DNA of 64,000 nucleotides from Corynebacterium kroppenstedtii DSM 44385 (GCF_000023145.1 NC_012704.1:868001-932000), one strand, 5' to 3'; shown: positions 9,171-19,632, numbered from the stretch's first letter. Translations and numbers: made by a program. The notes: generated by a model from the letters alone, not told the origin.

Positions 9171-10267
9171 TGGTTCATATCATCATCGGCGGCGCCGTTT
9201 CTTTTATTATTGCAATTCTTTTTACCCCGATTTTGATTCGTCGTTTTTCCGACGAAGGCCTGGGGCAGGAAATTCGTGAGGAAGGCCCGCGATCGCATTT
9301 GCGCAAGCGCGGAACTCCCACGATGGGTGGTATCGCCATCATCGTCGCCATCGTCGGTGGGTATTTTCTTGCGCACCTCGCCTCTGTGTTTACCCCGTCG
9401 AGCTACAAGCCAACAGCGTCAGGCCTGTTAGTTCTCGGCCTGACAGTGGGGATGGGGTTCCTTGGTTTCCTTGATGACTACATCAAATTGGCGAAGGCGC
9501 GGAACCTTGGCCTGAACAAAAAAGGAAAGCTGCTGGGCCAGGCCGTTCTCGCCATCGGTTTCGGGGTGCTGTGCCTCTTGTTCCTCAATGAACACGGCCT
9601 GAAGCCCGCCTCGACGAAGCTATCCTTCGTCCGCGATATCGATACCTTTGATATCGCAATTGGCGGCGGCATCATTGGAACCCTCATATTCCTGCTGTTC
9701 ATCTACATTTTGGTGACTGCCTGGTCGAATGCCGTGAACCTTACCGACGGTCTAGATGGCCTTGCTGCAGGAACAACTGCGATCGTGATGGCCGCGTATT
9801 CCATCATGACCTTTTGGCAGTTCCGCAACTCGTGTGCCTCTAACGCGTCGGTTGCGTGCTACCAGGTGCGAGACCCCCTAGACCTCTCCATTTTGGCAGC
9901 GTGCGGATTGGGTGCGTGCCTTGGTTTCCTGTGGTGGAATGCGGCCCCGGCGAAAATCTTCATGGGTGACACCGGGTCGTTGGCCCTGGGTGGACTCGTT
10001 GCCGGCTTGTCTGTGACCTCACGGACCGAATTGCTGATGATCGTTATCGGCGCTTTGTTTGTCGCGGAAACGATCTCCGTTGTTATTCAAGTTGTCAGCT
10101 TCCGGTCAACAGGTAAACGGCCATTCCGCATGGCACCCATCCACCACCACTTCGAAAACGGAGGATGGGCGGAAACGACCGTGGTCGTCCGCTTTTGGCT
10201 GCTCACGGCGATGTTCGCGGTCGCTGGGGTGAGTATGTTTTACGCTGACTGGTTAGGGTGGACCTAA
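9170..10267 (+). CDS. mraY: Phospho-MurNAc-pentapeptide transferase MraY
   Basis: Integral membrane enzyme of 365 residues that makes lipid I from UDP-MurNAc-pentapeptide and undecaprenyl phosphate. Around ten hydrophobic helices are visible. Family motifs include the early GTPTMGG, the catalytic Asp pair [27 protein letters not shown] and the late cytoplasmic APIHHHFE. The start overlaps the murF stop by 1 nt, and murD follows after 37 nt. Confidence 0.98.
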   Translation: MVHIIIGGAVSFIIAILFTPILIRRFSDEGLGQEIREEGPRSHLRKRGTPTMGGIAIIVAIVGGYFLAHLASVFTPSSYKPTASGLLVLGLTVGMGFLGFLDDYIKLAKARNLGLNKKGKLLGQAVLAIGFGVLCLLFLNEHGLKPASTKLSFVRDIDTFDIAIGGGIIGTLIFLLFIYILVTAWSNAVNLTDGLDGLAAGTTAIVMAAYSIMTFWQFRNSCASNASVACYQVRDPLDLSILAACGLGACLGFLWWNAAPAKIFMGDTGSLALGGLVAGLSVTSRTELLMIVIGALFVAETISVVIQVVSFRSTGKRPFRMAPIHHHFENGGWAETTVVVRFWLLTAMFAVAGVSMFYADWLGWT

Positions 10268-10304
10268 TCAAACCCGAGACCCCATACGGAAAGAGAACAT
10301 CATT

Positions 10305-11774
10305 ATGTCTCACGTCCAGACATCATCGTCATATCTTCCTCAACCTCAAGGTCCAGTGTGGATTGCTGGCGCTGGGGTATCGGGCCGAGGCGCAGCTGAC
10401 GACCTAGCCACACAACTCGGATGGTCGGTGTGCATCATCGATAGCAACTTCACTGCAGCAAGTGAGCTTGCAGACCGCCACGGCGGATCTGCCATGACCG
10501 TCGAGGAGGCTCATTCTCGTCTCGACGAAGCCTCGCTGATCGTGACGTCGCCAGGATGGCGGCCAGACACGCCCCTGCTACGCGACGCGCAGGAGCAAGG
10601 AATTCCGGTCATTGGTGACGTTGAACTGGCGTGGTGTGCCGATCGTGATGGCCGTTTTGGAGAACCACGCACCTGGTTAGCCGTCACCGGGACGAATGGT
10701 AAAACAACCGCCACGTCGATGCTCGCATCGATGATGGTCGAATCCGGAGCAGCGGCTGAGGCAGTGGGGAACATCGGGGTAGCGGTCGGGACTGCGCTAA
10801 CACAGACTCCGCGGGTCAGTGTCATGGTCGCGGAGCTTTCCAGTTTCCAGCTTCACTGGTCGCCGACGCTCACCCCTGATGCCGGTGTCGTCTTAAATCT
10901 TGCAGAAGACCATATTGACTGGCATGGCTCGATGGATGCCTACGCGGCGGATAAAGCGCGGGTGTACCGAGGGTCAGTCATCGTCGTCAATGCGGATGAT
11001 GAGCGTGTGTGCCGCGAAGCTGAGCGGTACATGGAACTTTCTTCAACCTCTTCTAGCGGTGACACTCCGGCTCGTCGTGTTATCGAATTCACGATGGGGG
11101 AGCCCGGTGCAGGCCAAGTTGGGGTGATCGACGGCAGGATCGTCGACCGCGCGTGCGTCCCCGCTCATTCGGAGGGCGTGGATATTGCAGATGCGACAAG
11201 AATTTCTCCCCCCGGTCCGGCTGGCGTCGCGGACGCGCTTGCGGCCACAGCCATTGCCCGGTCACAGGGCGTGGAGCCAGACGCGATCGTTCGAGCGCTG
11301 TCTTCCTTTGTCGTCGAAAAGCACCGTGGACAAGTCGTCTACGAAGCTGGAGACATCCGATGGATCGACAACTCGAAGGCGACCAACCCTCACGCGACGG
11401 ACGCAGCTTTAAGTGCGGTGGAGTCATGTGTGTGGATTGCAGGTGGGCAGCTCAAAGGTGCCCAGATTGATGATCTCATTCACAAGAATGCCGACCGTAT
11501 TTCGGCAGCGGTTGTTTTGGGACAGGATAGAGAGATCATTCGCCAGAGTCTCGCTACCATTCATCCCCGCATTCCTTTGACCGTCATTACGTCGACCGAC
11601 CCAGTGATCGCGATGAATGAAGCCGTCCAGGCAGCGTCCCGGTTGGCACAACCTGGTGACACGGTGCTTCTCGCGCCCGCTGCCGCTAGCTTGGACATGT
11701 ACACGGGGATGAGCCAGCGTGGCGACCTCTTCGCTGAAGCTGCTCGTCGTTATGGGCGCGGTACAGAAGGATAG
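10305..11774 (+). CDS. murD: UDP-MurNAc-L-alanine:D-glutamate ligase MurD
   Basis: Cytoplasmic ligase of 489 residues that adds D-glutamate to UDP-MurNAc-L-Ala. The N-terminal nucleotide-sugar-binding domain begins at VWIAGAGVSGRG. The ATP loop is VTGTNGKTTATSML, followed by ELSSFQL and the substrate block LNLAEDHIDWH. The C-terminal domain carries DNSKATNPHATDAAL and ends with LLAPAAASLDMY, both family hallmarks. The ATG at 10305 is preceded by a weak GAAAGAGA site. FtsW starts 5 nt after the stop. Confidence 0.97.
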   Translation: MSHVQTSSSYLPQPQGPVWIAGAGVSGRGAADDLATQLGWSVCIIDSNFTAASELADRHGGSAMTVEEAHSRLDEASLIVTSPGWRPDTPLLRDAQEQGIPVIGDVELAWCADRDGRFGEPRTWLAVTGTNGKTTATSMLASMMVESGAAAEAVGNIGVAVGTALTQTPRVSVMVAELSSFQLHWSPTLTPDAGVVLNLAEDHIDWHGSMDAYAADKARVYRGSVIVVNADDERVCREAERYMELSSTSSSGDTPARRVIEFTMGEPGAGQVGVIDGRIVDRACVPAHSEGVDIADATRISPPGPAGVADALAATAIARSQGVEPDAIVRALSSFVVEKHRGQVVYEAGDIRWIDNSKATNPHATDAALSAVESCVWIAGGQLKGAQIDDLIHKNADRISAAVVLGQDREIIRQSLATIHPRIPLTVITSTDPVIAMNEAVQAASRLAQPGDTVLLAPAAASLDMYTGMSQRGDLFAEAARRYGRGTEG

Positions 11775-11779
11775 GGATC

Positions 11780-13435
11780 GTGACAGTGAAATCTGACCAA
11801 GGAACGAGGTCCCGCCGTGCGCGATCATGGTGGGAAGGAGTCGTCGGCAAGATTGATGCTGCGACATCAACGCCGAAGTTTGACTACTACATCCTTGCCG
11901 CGATCACAGCGATTCTGACTGGCGTGGGGCTCTTGATGGTGCTGTCCAGCTCGATGGCATCGTCGCTGGCAGATTCCAACAGTGTGTGGACGGATTTCTT
12001 CAAACAAGCCGGGATGGTCGTGGTTGGCCTCGTCGGTCTGTATTTCGCTATCCGAATGTCCCCGGCCATCATTAAGAAAATTTCGCCCTGGGCTATGGGG
12101 CTCGCGGTTATTCTGTTGATCTTGGTTCTGATTCCAGGTCTGGGAACTGGTCTTCAGCAGATGGGATCCCAATCATGGCTCGTCCTGGGGCCTGTCACCA
12201 TTCAGCCGTCAGAGGTTGCCAAGCTAGCCATCGCGGTCTGGGGTTCTGCAGTTCTGTCCGAGAGAGCGCTCTACGCACGGTCAATCCGCGAGGTCTTAGG
12301 CTTTTTCACCGCGATCGTGGTGCTCGTGATCGTTCTTGTTGCCCTTGAGCGTGACCTCGGCATGGTCGCGTCGGTCATGATCGTTTTCCTCGCTCTGGCT
12401 TGGTTTGTGGGTGTGCCCAAGTGGGTCACGACGACGATCATCGCCGGCGGCTTGGGCCTCGCTGTTCTTCTGACCTTGACGGCCGGGTATCGGTCCAACC
12501 GCGTCGAAGTGTTTAGGGAAACCCTTTTCGGTAAATTCCCCAATACACAAGGCACGGCCTACCAGAGCTACCAGGGGTTTTTGTCCCTGGGCGACGGCTC
12601 TTTCCTGGGGCAGGGACTAGGCCAATCGCGTGCCAAGTGGTTTTACCTTCCCGAGGCTAAGAACGACTTCATCTTTGCCGTTGTCGGTGAAGAAATGGGA
12701 TTCCTCGGCGCCAGCATCGTCATCCTTCTCTTCGCCCTCTTGGGCTGGGTAGGAATGCGCATCGCGTTAAACCAGGCGGATCCTTTCCTTCGTCTCATGG
12801 CTGCGACGGTCACCACAGGCATTGTCATCCAGGCATTTATCAACATTGGTTACGTGACGGGGCTTCTTCCCGTCACCGGTATTCAGCTGCCGTTGATTTC
12901 ATCCGGCGGAACGTCGGCCATCATCACTCTGGTATCGATGGGGTTGCTTCTTAACTGTGCCCGACATGAGCCTGAGACAGTGTCGTCGATGCAGACCTAC
13001 GGCCGCCCCGTCGTCGATAAATTATTGGGATTCCCGGAACCGCGTGCGTTTGATCCTTCAACGTTGCGTCGAGGCCCATGGGTTGACGACGACGATCCGC
13101 GATCGCGGAATGGCAACGGGTCTCGGAAGAGTGCCGGTGCGCGAGGGAGATCCGGAGGCCGTTCGGGGTCGTCGCGACGAGGTTTGCTCTCCGACAGACA
13201 CCACGAGGTCCAAAGGTTCGGAGAACCAGTGACTCGTCGGAACGGATCGCCCCGCAGTCGACGTAACGAGGTCAATAGGCAGCCAAGCTCGGGATCCGCG
13301 ACCCAACGGCGGGAACGGGCCCATGACCGTGCGCCTCGTCGGCGGTCCAGAAACGGCAGCCGGCGTACATATCAATCTGATTGCGGTACGACGAATGGTT
13401 CCTTTGGGCCATTCGACGACGGGACTCGTCGTTAA
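11780..13435 (+). CDS. ftsW: SEDS peptidoglycan glycosyltransferase FtsW
   Basis: Polytopic SEDS-family protein of 551 residues that polymerises septal glycan strands from lipid II together with FtsI. About ten transmembrane segments occupy residues 30-400. Conserved SEDS features include QPSEVAKLA, the FIFAVVGEE block and the late GGTSAI motif. After about residue 420 there is a ~130-residue basic Arg/Ser/Gly tail, long like that of other actinobacterial FtsW proteins and probably a cytoplasmic interaction arm. The GTG start is 5 nt after murD, with AAGGAT upstream. Confidence 0.96.
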   Translation: MTVKSDQGTRSRRARSWWEGVVGKIDAATSTPKFDYYILAAITAILTGVGLLMVLSSSMASSLADSNSVWTDFFKQAGMVVVGLVGLYFAIRMSPAIIKKISPWAMGLAVILLILVLIPGLGTGLQQMGSQSWLVLGPVTIQPSEVAKLAIAVWGSAVLSERALYARSIREVLGFFTAIVVLVIVLVALERDLGMVASVMIVFLALAWFVGVPKWVTTTIIAGGLGLAVLLTLTAGYRSNRVEVFRETLFGKFPNTQGTAYQSYQGFLSLGDGSFLGQGLGQSRAKWFYLPEAKNDFIFAVVGEEMGFLGASIVILLFALLGWVGMRIALNQADPFLRLMAATVTTGIVIQAFINIGYVTGLLPVTGIQLPLISSGGTSAIITLVSMGLLLNCARHEPETVSSMQTYGRPVVDKLLGFPEPRAFDPSTLRRGPWVDDDDPRSRNGNGSRKSAGARGRSGGRSGSSRRGLLSDRHHEVQRFGEPVTRRNGSPRSRRNEVNRQPSSGSATQRRERAHDRAPRRRSRNGSRRTYQSDCGTTNGSFGPFDDGTRR

Positions 13436-13508
13436 TATGAATGAGACACGTTTTTAAGGCACAAATAAGGCTACGTCGATGATGTAGCGCTATTCCTGAG
13501 GTGGGTGT

Positions 13509-14612
13509 ATGAAGAGGTCACAGGATACGGACGGAGAGCTCTCCGTTGTTGTTGCTGGTGGTGGCACTGCCGGTCATATCGAGCCCGCGATGGCAGTTGC
13601 CGACGCGGTTCGTCGCAGTGTGCCCTCTGCACGGATCACAGCATTAGGGACGACGAAGGGGCTCGAAGGAACTCTCGTTCCCGAACGTGGTTATGACCTG
13701 CGGATGATTGACCCAGTACCAATCCCACGCAAAGTTAATAAAGCACTTTTTTCTGTTCCACACCGTGTCCGTCGGGCGGTCAACCAAACAAAAGACATTT
13801 TGCGCGATGTCAACGCCGATGTTCTTATCGGGTTCGGCGGTTATGTGTCGGCCCCTTCGTATCTCGCGGCCAAATCCCTCCACATCCCATTCTTCGTGCA
13901 TGAGGCGAACGCGCGAGCCGGTATGGCCAATAAGCTGGGAATTCGCTTAGGGGGACGTGGCTTAGCCGCCGTTGAAGGATCAGGTATTTCCGCGGAGATC
14001 GTGGGGATCCCGGTCCGCTCAGAGATCAGCTCGCTCGACCGGTCAGGACTTCGTGCAGAGGCCCGTGAGTATTTCGGTTTGGATCCCGACGCGCCAGTGT
14101 TGCTGGTCACAGGTGGTTCCCAGGGGGCACGGTCCATCAATAACGCCGTTTCCGGTGCATCACGCGAACTCGGGGAAGCAGGGGTCTCGGTGCTCCATGC
14201 CTATGGGAAGAAAAACTCAATAGACGTTGATCACCAGGATGGAACTCCGCCCTATATCGGCGTTCCCTATATCTCGCGGATGGATTTGGCATTGAGCGCC
14301 GCAGACATGATTCTCTGCCGGTCGGGGGCAATGACCGTCGCAGAAGTGTCCGCTGTCGGACTCCCGGCCGTCTATGTGCCACTCCCGCATGGCAATGGTG
14401 AGCAGGCGTTGAACGCCCAGCCCGTCGTGGACAACGCCGGGGCCATACTCATTAACGACGACGGCCTCACCAGCCAGACCATCGTCGACAAGGTGATTCC
14501 CATGATCACGAACCCTGATGTCTTAACGGTGATGGCGGAGCAAACGGCCAAAAGCAGCAACCCCAATGCCGCCGATGACATAGCTCAACGCGTTATTGCA
14601 GCAGCTCGATGA
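13509..14612 (+). CDS. murG: UDP-GlcNAc:lipid I N-acetylglucosaminyltransferase MurG
   Basis: Peripheral membrane GT28 glycosyltransferase of 367 residues that converts lipid I to lipid II. The N-terminal glycine loop VVAGGGTAGHIEPAMA, the second loop LVTGGSQGARSIN and the UDP-GlcNAc-binding segment CRSGAMTVAEV and LPHGNGEQALNA are present. The ATG follows GAGGTGGG. The 73-nt gap after ftsW contains a small GCTAC/GTAGC stem at 13470-13488 but no convincing terminator. Confidence 0.97.
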   Translation: MKRSQDTDGELSVVVAGGGTAGHIEPAMAVADAVRRSVPSARITALGTTKGLEGTLVPERGYDLRMIDPVPIPRKVNKALFSVPHRVRRAVNQTKDILRDVNADVLIGFGGYVSAPSYLAAKSLHIPFFVHEANARAGMANKLGIRLGGRGLAAVEGSGISAEIVGIPVRSEISSLDRSGLRAEAREYFGLDPDAPVLLVTGGSQGARSINNAVSGASRELGEAGVSVLHAYGKKNSIDVDHQDGTPPYIGVPYISRMDLALSAADMILCRSGAMTVAEVSAVGLPAVYVPLPHGNGEQALNAQPVVDNAGAILINDDGLTSQTIVDKVIPMITNPDVLTVMAEQTAKSSNPNAADDIAQRVIAAAR

Positions 14613-14664
14613 CGTCCATGTAGCTGTTCCCCTAATTACCTGTTCACAGTCAAGGAGCGAAGTA

Positions 14665-16278
14665 GTGGCACATAACGACGAAACCAGCGGGCAGACGAAG
14701 GACGCTGGGCACACCATGCACTTAGAGCGTCATGCCCGACGTGTCAATCCGGCACATGCAATAACCCCCGATGAACTCCGACATGTCCACATGGTGGGCA
14801 TCGGCGGTGTCGGCATGTCTGGGGTGGCCCGGATCTTGTTAGACCGCGGATATACGGTCACCGGGTCGGACATGAAAGACTCGCTCACCATCCTGGCTTT
14901 ACGAGCCGCCGGAGCTGTGATTGCCACGGAACATAAGGCGGAGAACCTGGACTTGGCGGGCGATACGCCGACATGTGTGGTGACCTCGTTTGCTGCTATT
15001 CCCCAGGACAATCCGGAACTGGTGAGCGCTCGTGAACGGGGAATCCCGGTGGTCACGCGGTCCGACGTTTTAGGCGCACTTCTGCTTGACCACGATGCTT
15101 TACTCATTGCCGGGACTCACGGAAAAACCTCGACGACGTCGCTGGCAGTTATCGCGCTGCAACAGGCAGGCATGGATCCCAGTTTCGCTGTTGGTGGACA
15201 GCTTTCCACGACCGGGACGAATGCGCATCATGGCACGGGCTCAGTGTTCGTTGCTGAAGCAGATGAGTCCGACGCGTCGTTGTTGACCTATTCACCCAAT
15301 GTTGCGGTGGTGACCAACATTGAGGCGGACCACCTCGATTTTTATGGTTCCGAACAATCGTATGTTCACGTTTTTGATGAGTTTGCGGACCGCATTGTCG
15401 ACGGTGGATATTTGGTGGTCTGCGTGGATGACCCGCACGCTGCGGCACTGGCTGAGCGGATTGTGCAGCAAGGGAACAGAATAAACGTCATTGGTTATGG
15501 AACGAGTGATGCGTGTACGCGCCATCCGTCGATCCCGGTGGGTGCGGAAATTACAGAGATCACTCCGAAGCCTGACCGCACGGATGCGCTGATCCGGATT
15601 TCCCTACCCGCACATGCGTCGGCTAACAACTCTGCTGGCGAGGCGAATGAGGCGGAAACGAGCACTCACCGCGTTGAGATGCATATCCCCGGGAAGCACA
15701 TGGTTCTCAATGCCGTCGCTGCAATTGTCTCGTCGGTTCTTGTCGGGGCTGACCGTGAGCGCGCCGTGAGTGGTGTCAACGGCTTCCAGGGCGTGCGCCG
15801 TCGGTTCGAATCACACGGGACTATTTCGCATGTTTATTACGAGGGAGCGTCTGTTTACGATGATTACGCCCATCACCCGACCGAAGTGCGGGCGGTGTTG
15901 ACCGCAGCGCGGGAAAAGATTCAGGCAATGGATCCTGTGGAAGGCCACCAGCGCAGAGTGATTGTTGTCTTCCAACCGCACATGTATTCCCGAACTGAGG
16001 AATTCGCTTCGGAGTTTGCTGAGGCTTTGTCCCTCGCCGACGAGGCCATCGTGATGGACATTTATGGTGCCCGTGAAAAGCCCATTCCTGGGGTGACGAG
16101 TGATCTCATCATCGACCAGATGACTATTTCGGCGCACGCCGCCCATCGAGTCGACGAGGTTCCTCGCATGGTGAGCAGTATCGCTGGGCCTGGCGACATC
16201 ATTTTGACGATGGGCGCAGGAACCGTGACTATGCTGGCAGATCCAATTGTTGCAGCATTGCATGAACCGGTGCAGTAG
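14665..16278 (+). CDS. murC: UDP-N-acetylmuramate:L-alanine ligase MurC
   Basis: First of the Mur ligases, 537 residues, adding L-alanine to UDP-MurNAc. The N-terminal motif VHMVGIGGVGMSGVA, the ATP loop IAGTHGKTSTTS, ADESDAS and the later YDDYAHHPTEV are all family signatures. The GTG at 14665 is preceded by AAGGAG at 7 nt, so the longer frame starting inside murG at 14596 is rejected. A polar insertion (NNSAGEANEAETSTH) near residue 330 looks like lineage-specific low complexity. No ddl gene follows; ftsQ comes next. Confidence 0.97.
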   Translation: MAHNDETSGQTKDAGHTMHLERHARRVNPAHAITPDELRHVHMVGIGGVGMSGVARILLDRGYTVTGSDMKDSLTILALRAAGAVIATEHKAENLDLAGDTPTCVVTSFAAIPQDNPELVSARERGIPVVTRSDVLGALLLDHDALLIAGTHGKTSTTSLAVIALQQAGMDPSFAVGGQLSTTGTNAHHGTGSVFVAEADESDASLLTYSPNVAVVTNIEADHLDFYGSEQSYVHVFDEFADRIVDGGYLVVCVDDPHAAALAERIVQQGNRINVIGYGTSDACTRHPSIPVGAEITEITPKPDRTDALIRISLPAHASANNSAGEANEAETSTHRVEMHIPGKHMVLNAVAAIVSSVLVGADRERAVSGVNGFQGVRRRFESHGTISHVYYEGASVYDDYAHHPTEVRAVLTAAREKIQAMDPVEGHQRRVIVVFQPHMYSRTEEFASEFAEALSLADEAIVMDIYGAREKPIPGVTSDLIIDQMTISAHAAHRVDEVPRMVSSIAGPGDIILTMGAGTVTMLADPIVAALHEPVQ

Positions 16279-16319
16279 GTTACAACGTGACCTGGGTGAG
16301 AGGTAAGTAGGAAGAACTA

Positions 16320-17162
16320 GTGAGAGGCTCACGAAAAGCGTCGCGTAGAAACGCTGGCGCTAAAGGCAGACAGCCGGGGCGCAGCGTACCCATCGACAAT
16401 TTTGGTTCCCCCGTCGACTCTGACGAAGAGAGGGAGCACTCACGTGTCATTCATTCCGGTGGCCGTAAAGAATCGCAGGGTGAGAGCCGTCGCCGACGTC
16501 GCCGCCGGTGGTGGGGAGCAGCTCTCATCATCGTGCTTCTCCTTGTGGTCGGTGCGGTGGTTCTCCGGATCGCTCCTATCCTGACCGTGTCCTCTTTTTC
16601 TGTGAAAGGTAATGAGCAGACCTCGAAAGAGGACATCATTGCCGCCTCGGGGATTCACGAGGGTCAGAATATGACCCGGATTGATACTCATGCCGCAGCG
16701 TCACATGTTGTCGGATTGCCGTGGGTGACGAAGGCTACGGTGGAGCGCTCCTGGCCGCGGACTATCTCGATTTCGGTGAAGGAAGCAACCGTCGCGTTCT
16801 ACGTTGACGATGATGGAGATCATCTTTTCGACGATAACGGGCGAGAGTTCGACGTTTCCCCGCATCCGGACGGGGCATTGAAGCTGGATGGGAACACTTC
16901 TCCCGATGAGGAGACTGCACGTGCAGTGGCACACGTCGCCCAGGCTGTTCACGAGCACGCGCCGGGTATCGTCGGCGATATTGACCATATTGATGCCCAG
17001 AATGAAAATAATATTTCGTTAGTTTTCAAAGACGAGAAAACGGTGAAATGGGGAACGAGTAATAATGCGTCGTCTAAAGCAGAAGCGACGAAGGCCGTGC
17101 TTCAGCGAGAAGGACGTGTATGGGATGTTTCCAACCCGGCTCAGGTCTCAGTCAAGGAATAG
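16320..17162 (+). CDS. ftsQ: Cell division protein FtsQ
   Basis: Bitopic divisome protein of 280 residues. A very basic cytoplasmic region, with a run of seven Arg near residue 57, precedes a single transmembrane helix at about 65-85. A POTRA domain follows (VSSFSVKGNEQTSKEDI) and then the FtsQ domain with LPWVTKATVERSWPRTI. It links FtsL/FtsB to the early divisome. The GTG start is preceded by a weak AGGAAG. The downstream gap of 236 nt is the ftsZ regulatory region. Confidence 0.94.
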   Translation: MRGSRKASRRNAGAKGRQPGRSVPIDNFGSPVDSDEEREHSRVIHSGGRKESQGESRRRRRRRWWGAALIIVLLLVVGAVVLRIAPILTVSSFSVKGNEQTSKEDIIAASGIHEGQNMTRIDTHAAASHVVGLPWVTKATVERSWPRTISISVKEATVAFYVDDDGDHLFDDNGREFDVSPHPDGALKLDGNTSPDEETARAVAHVAQAVHEHAPGIVGDIDHIDAQNENNISLVFKDEKTVKWGTSNNASSKAEATKAVLQREGRVWDVSNPAQVSVKE

Positions 17163-17187
17163 TGTGAACCATAACTGCAGGTAAAGC

Positions 17188-17370
17188 CTAAAGTTAAGGT
17201 TTAGACTTGCGACACGCCGAATGGATTAGTCACCACGTGTTTGGTCTGTTCACAAGCATTATAGAAACGTAAATAATAAAATTCTTTGCTACGGGCCGCT
17301 GCGCCTCTGCAATAAAGGTGGCAACATCCTGTAGTCTTTGCGCAGACCGTACAGTTCGATAGCGATAGAT
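17188..17370 (+). promoter_or_regulatory. ftsZ upstream region with palindrome
   Basis: The gap 17163-17398 has no gene. It contains the palindrome CTAAA-GTTAAGG-TTTAG at 17188-17204, just after ftsQ, and a possible promoter TTGCGC (17338-17343) with a weak -10 near 17360. Separate ftsZ promoters in this gap are usual in actinobacteria. The palindrome may be an operator or an mRNA stem; I cannot identify its binder. Confidence 0.35.
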
Positions 17371-17398
17371 CGTGTAACGAAAGGCGAGCCCTACAACC

Positions 17399-18814
17399 AT
17401 GACGACATCGGATAACTACCTCGCCATCATCAAAGTGGTTGGCGTTGGCGGCGGCGGCGTCAACGCTGTCAATCGCATGATTGAAGATGGCCTCAAGGGA
17501 GTCGAGTTCATCGCCGTGAACACCGACTCTCAGGCGCTTATGTTCACTGACGCGGACGTCAAGCTTGACATCGGCCGCGAAGCGACTCGTGGCCTGGGGG
17601 CTGGCGCCAACCCTGAGGTAGGCCGGAAGTCTGCCGAGGATCATCGTGACCAGATTGAATCCACCCTGCAGGGTGCGGATATGGTCTTCGTCACCGCAGG
17701 TGAAGGTGGTGGAACCGGAACGGGTGCCGCCCCGGTGGTCGCGAGCATCGCGAAGAAGCAAGGCGCGTTGACCGTCGGCGTTGTGACCCGTCCATTTACC
17801 TTCGAAGGGCCGCGTCGTACGAAGCAGGCTCTTGAGGGCATCGAAGCTTTGCGCGAAGTGTGTGACACGTTGATTGTCATTCCGAATGACCGCTTGCTTC
17901 AGATGGGCGACAAGAACGTCTCCATGATGGAAGCCTTCCGCCAGGCTGACGAAGTTCTCCACAATGGTGTCCGAGGCATCACCGACCTGATTACCACCCC
18001 AGGCGTCATTAACGTTGACTTTGCCGACGTTCGCTCAGTCATGTCGGATGCTGGTTCGGCCTTGATGGGAATCGGTGCTGCTCGTGGTGAAGGGCGTGCC
18101 GCTCAAGCTACCGAACTGGCCATTAGCTCCCCTCTGTTGGAAAACACCATGGAGGGCGCCCACGGTGTCTTGTTGTCCTTCGCAGGCGGCTCGGACATCG
18201 GCCTCTTCGAGGTCAACGATGCAGCTAATGTCGTTGCCAACTTGGCCTCTGACGATGCCAACATCATCTTCGGAACGATTATCGACGAAAACCTCGGCGA
18301 CGAGGTTCGAGTCACCGTGATCGCTACCGGGTTTGACGACAGCACCGAGCAGTCGAGCGGTGCTCATGCTGCTCAGCCGGCGAATTCTCAAACGACACCT
18401 GCACCACGGGAATCGAATGCCCGTGACGTGTTCTCCGGCCAGCCGGCGAGTTCGTCATCGTCGGGTTCCGCGGGCGCTCGTGAGCAGATGACGTCTTCCT
18501 TCCAGCGCCGTGAGCACAGCTCTGCGGACCGTGGTTTCGGAGCGTCCGCCGGGTCGCAACCGATCGGTGGCTCTGGGGAGAGCGGCTCCCGGCAGCCTTA
18601 TGGACAGTCCGACGGATCTGCAGGGCGTCCCCAGAGCAGCGGTGGGTCCTACCAGTCCGAGGCAAACCGCGGGCTTTTCACCTCCGGTAGCCGGCATAGC
18701 TTCTCTGAGGATCAATCCGATCTGCAGCGTGGTGGAGCTCAGCCACAGCGGGGGAATGACTCCCGTAACGACTTTGACGACGACGATGACGATCTGGACC
18801 TGCCCTTCTCCTAA
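17399..18814 (+). CDS. ftsZ: Cell division GTPase FtsZ
   Basis: Tubulin homologue of 471 residues that forms the Z ring. The N-terminal [14 protein letters not shown] and the tubulin signature [12 protein letters not shown] are intact, as is the synergy-loop region [11 protein letters not shown]. After the conserved core (to about residue 315) comes a long Ser/Gly/Gln linker. The C-terminal peptide after an Asp-rich run is DDLDLPFS, which in actinobacteria binds SepF and FtsW. The protein is longer than many FtsZ because of the linker. The ATG is about 10 nt after AAAGGCGAG. Confidence 0.98.
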   Translation: MTTSDNYLAIIKVVGVGGGGVNAVNRMIEDGLKGVEFIAVNTDSQALMFTDADVKLDIGREATRGLGAGANPEVGRKSAEDHRDQIESTLQGADMVFVTAGEGGGTGTGAAPVVASIAKKQGALTVGVVTRPFTFEGPRRTKQALEGIEALREVCDTLIVIPNDRLLQMGDKNVSMMEAFRQADEVLHNGVRGITDLITTPGVINVDFADVRSVMSDAGSALMGIGAARGEGRAAQATELAISSPLLENTMEGAHGVLLSFAGGSDIGLFEVNDAANVVANLASDDANIIFGTIIDENLGDEVRVTVIATGFDDSTEQSSGAHAAQPANSQTTPAPRESNARDVFSGQPASSSSSGSAGAREQMTSSFQRREHSSADRGFGASAGSQPIGGSGESGSRQPYGQSDGSAGRPQSSGGSYQSEANRGLFTSGSRHSFSEDQSDLQRGGAQPQRGNDSRNDFDDDDDDLDLPFS

Positions 18815-18882
18815 AAAAGATCCGGGCCAGCGTGAAGAATCCGGGTCATCGGAAACAAGTCGTTAAGAAACAGAAGGATGGC

Positions 18883-19632
18883 GTGACGATTAACAATCCC
18901 ACTCCAGAACCCCGTCGCGTTCGCAAAGTCATGACTACGCGAGCCGGCGGGGTTTCCCGTGCGCCCTATGAATCATTCAATCTCGGCGATCACGTCGGCG
19001 ATGACCCAGCTGCCGTCGCCGAGAACCGCGAGCACTTTGCTCGGGTTCTGGGTCTTCCCATGGATCGTGTTCTCTATATGGAACAGATTCATTCCCCGAC
19101 GGTCACGGTCGTTAATAGTTCGATGACAAGCCCAATTGAAGCAACAGACGCGATGGTCACGACCGAACGTGACTTAGCCTTGGTCGTGCTCACTGCGGAC
19201 TGTGTGCCGTTGCTCCTCTCCGACGACGTGTCCGGCATTGTTGCCGCTGTCCACGCGGGTCGATTGGGCGCGCGCAACGGGATCGTCAAAGCGACGGTGG
19301 AAACGATGATCCGCTGTGGGGCCAAGTCGGCACACATGCACGCACTGATGGGCGCGGCTGCGTCGGGAGAGCGGTACGAAGTGCCCGCTGATATGGTCCG
19401 TGATGTAGAGCAGCACCTGCCCGGGTCATCGAGCACCACGCAATGGGGAACTCCGAGCCTCGATTTACGACGAGGGCTGGTTCGTCAATTGATGAGTATG
19501 GGTGTCACGGCGATTGATGCGGATCCCCGGTGCACGATTAGTGAGGACGCAACGTTCTTCTCGTACAGGCGTGAGGGCACGACAGGTAGGCAGGCGGCCG
19601 CAGTGTGGATGCCGTCGGAGGCGTGGACATAA
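18883..19632 (+). CDS. pgeF: Multicopper/laccase-fold protein PgeF (YfiH family)
   Basis: Member of the DUF152/YfiH family, 249 residues, reported to edit wrongly built peptidoglycan precursors (L-Ser instead of L-Ala) and otherwise known for purine nucleoside phosphorylase activity. The metal and active-site motifs TADCVPLLLSD and VHAGRLGARNG are visible, along with TTRAGGVS at the start. The GTG at 18883 has AGAAGGA about 5 nt upstream; the GTG at 18832 would add a basic leader. It lies between ftsZ and yggS as in most actinobacteria. Confidence 0.9.
   Translation: MTINNPTPEPRRVRKVMTTRAGGVSRAPYESFNLGDHVGDDPAAVAENREHFARVLGLPMDRVLYMEQIHSPTVTVVNSSMTSPIEATDAMVTTERDLALVVLTADCVPLLLSDDVSGIVAAVHAGRLGARNGIVKATVETMIRCGAKSAHMHALMGAAASGERYEVPADMVRDVEQHLPGSSSTTQWGTPSLDLRRGLVRQLMSMGVTAIDADPRCTISEDATFFSYRREGTTGRQAAAVWMPSEAWT

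Noticed and set aside
13470-13488. Hairpin GCTAC/GTAGC between ftsW and murG as a terminator
   Set aside because: The 5-bp stem with a 9-nt loop and no T-tract is too weak, and read-through into murG is expected in the dcw cluster.
14596-14664. Longer N-terminus of MurC overlapping murG
   Set aside because: AAGGAG lies inside this stretch 7 nt before the GTG at 14665, so it is the leader of that start.
17201-17962. 253-residue minus-strand frame across the ftsZ leader and 5' end
   Set aside because: Most of it is antisense to the conserved FtsZ GTPase domain; no family similarity.
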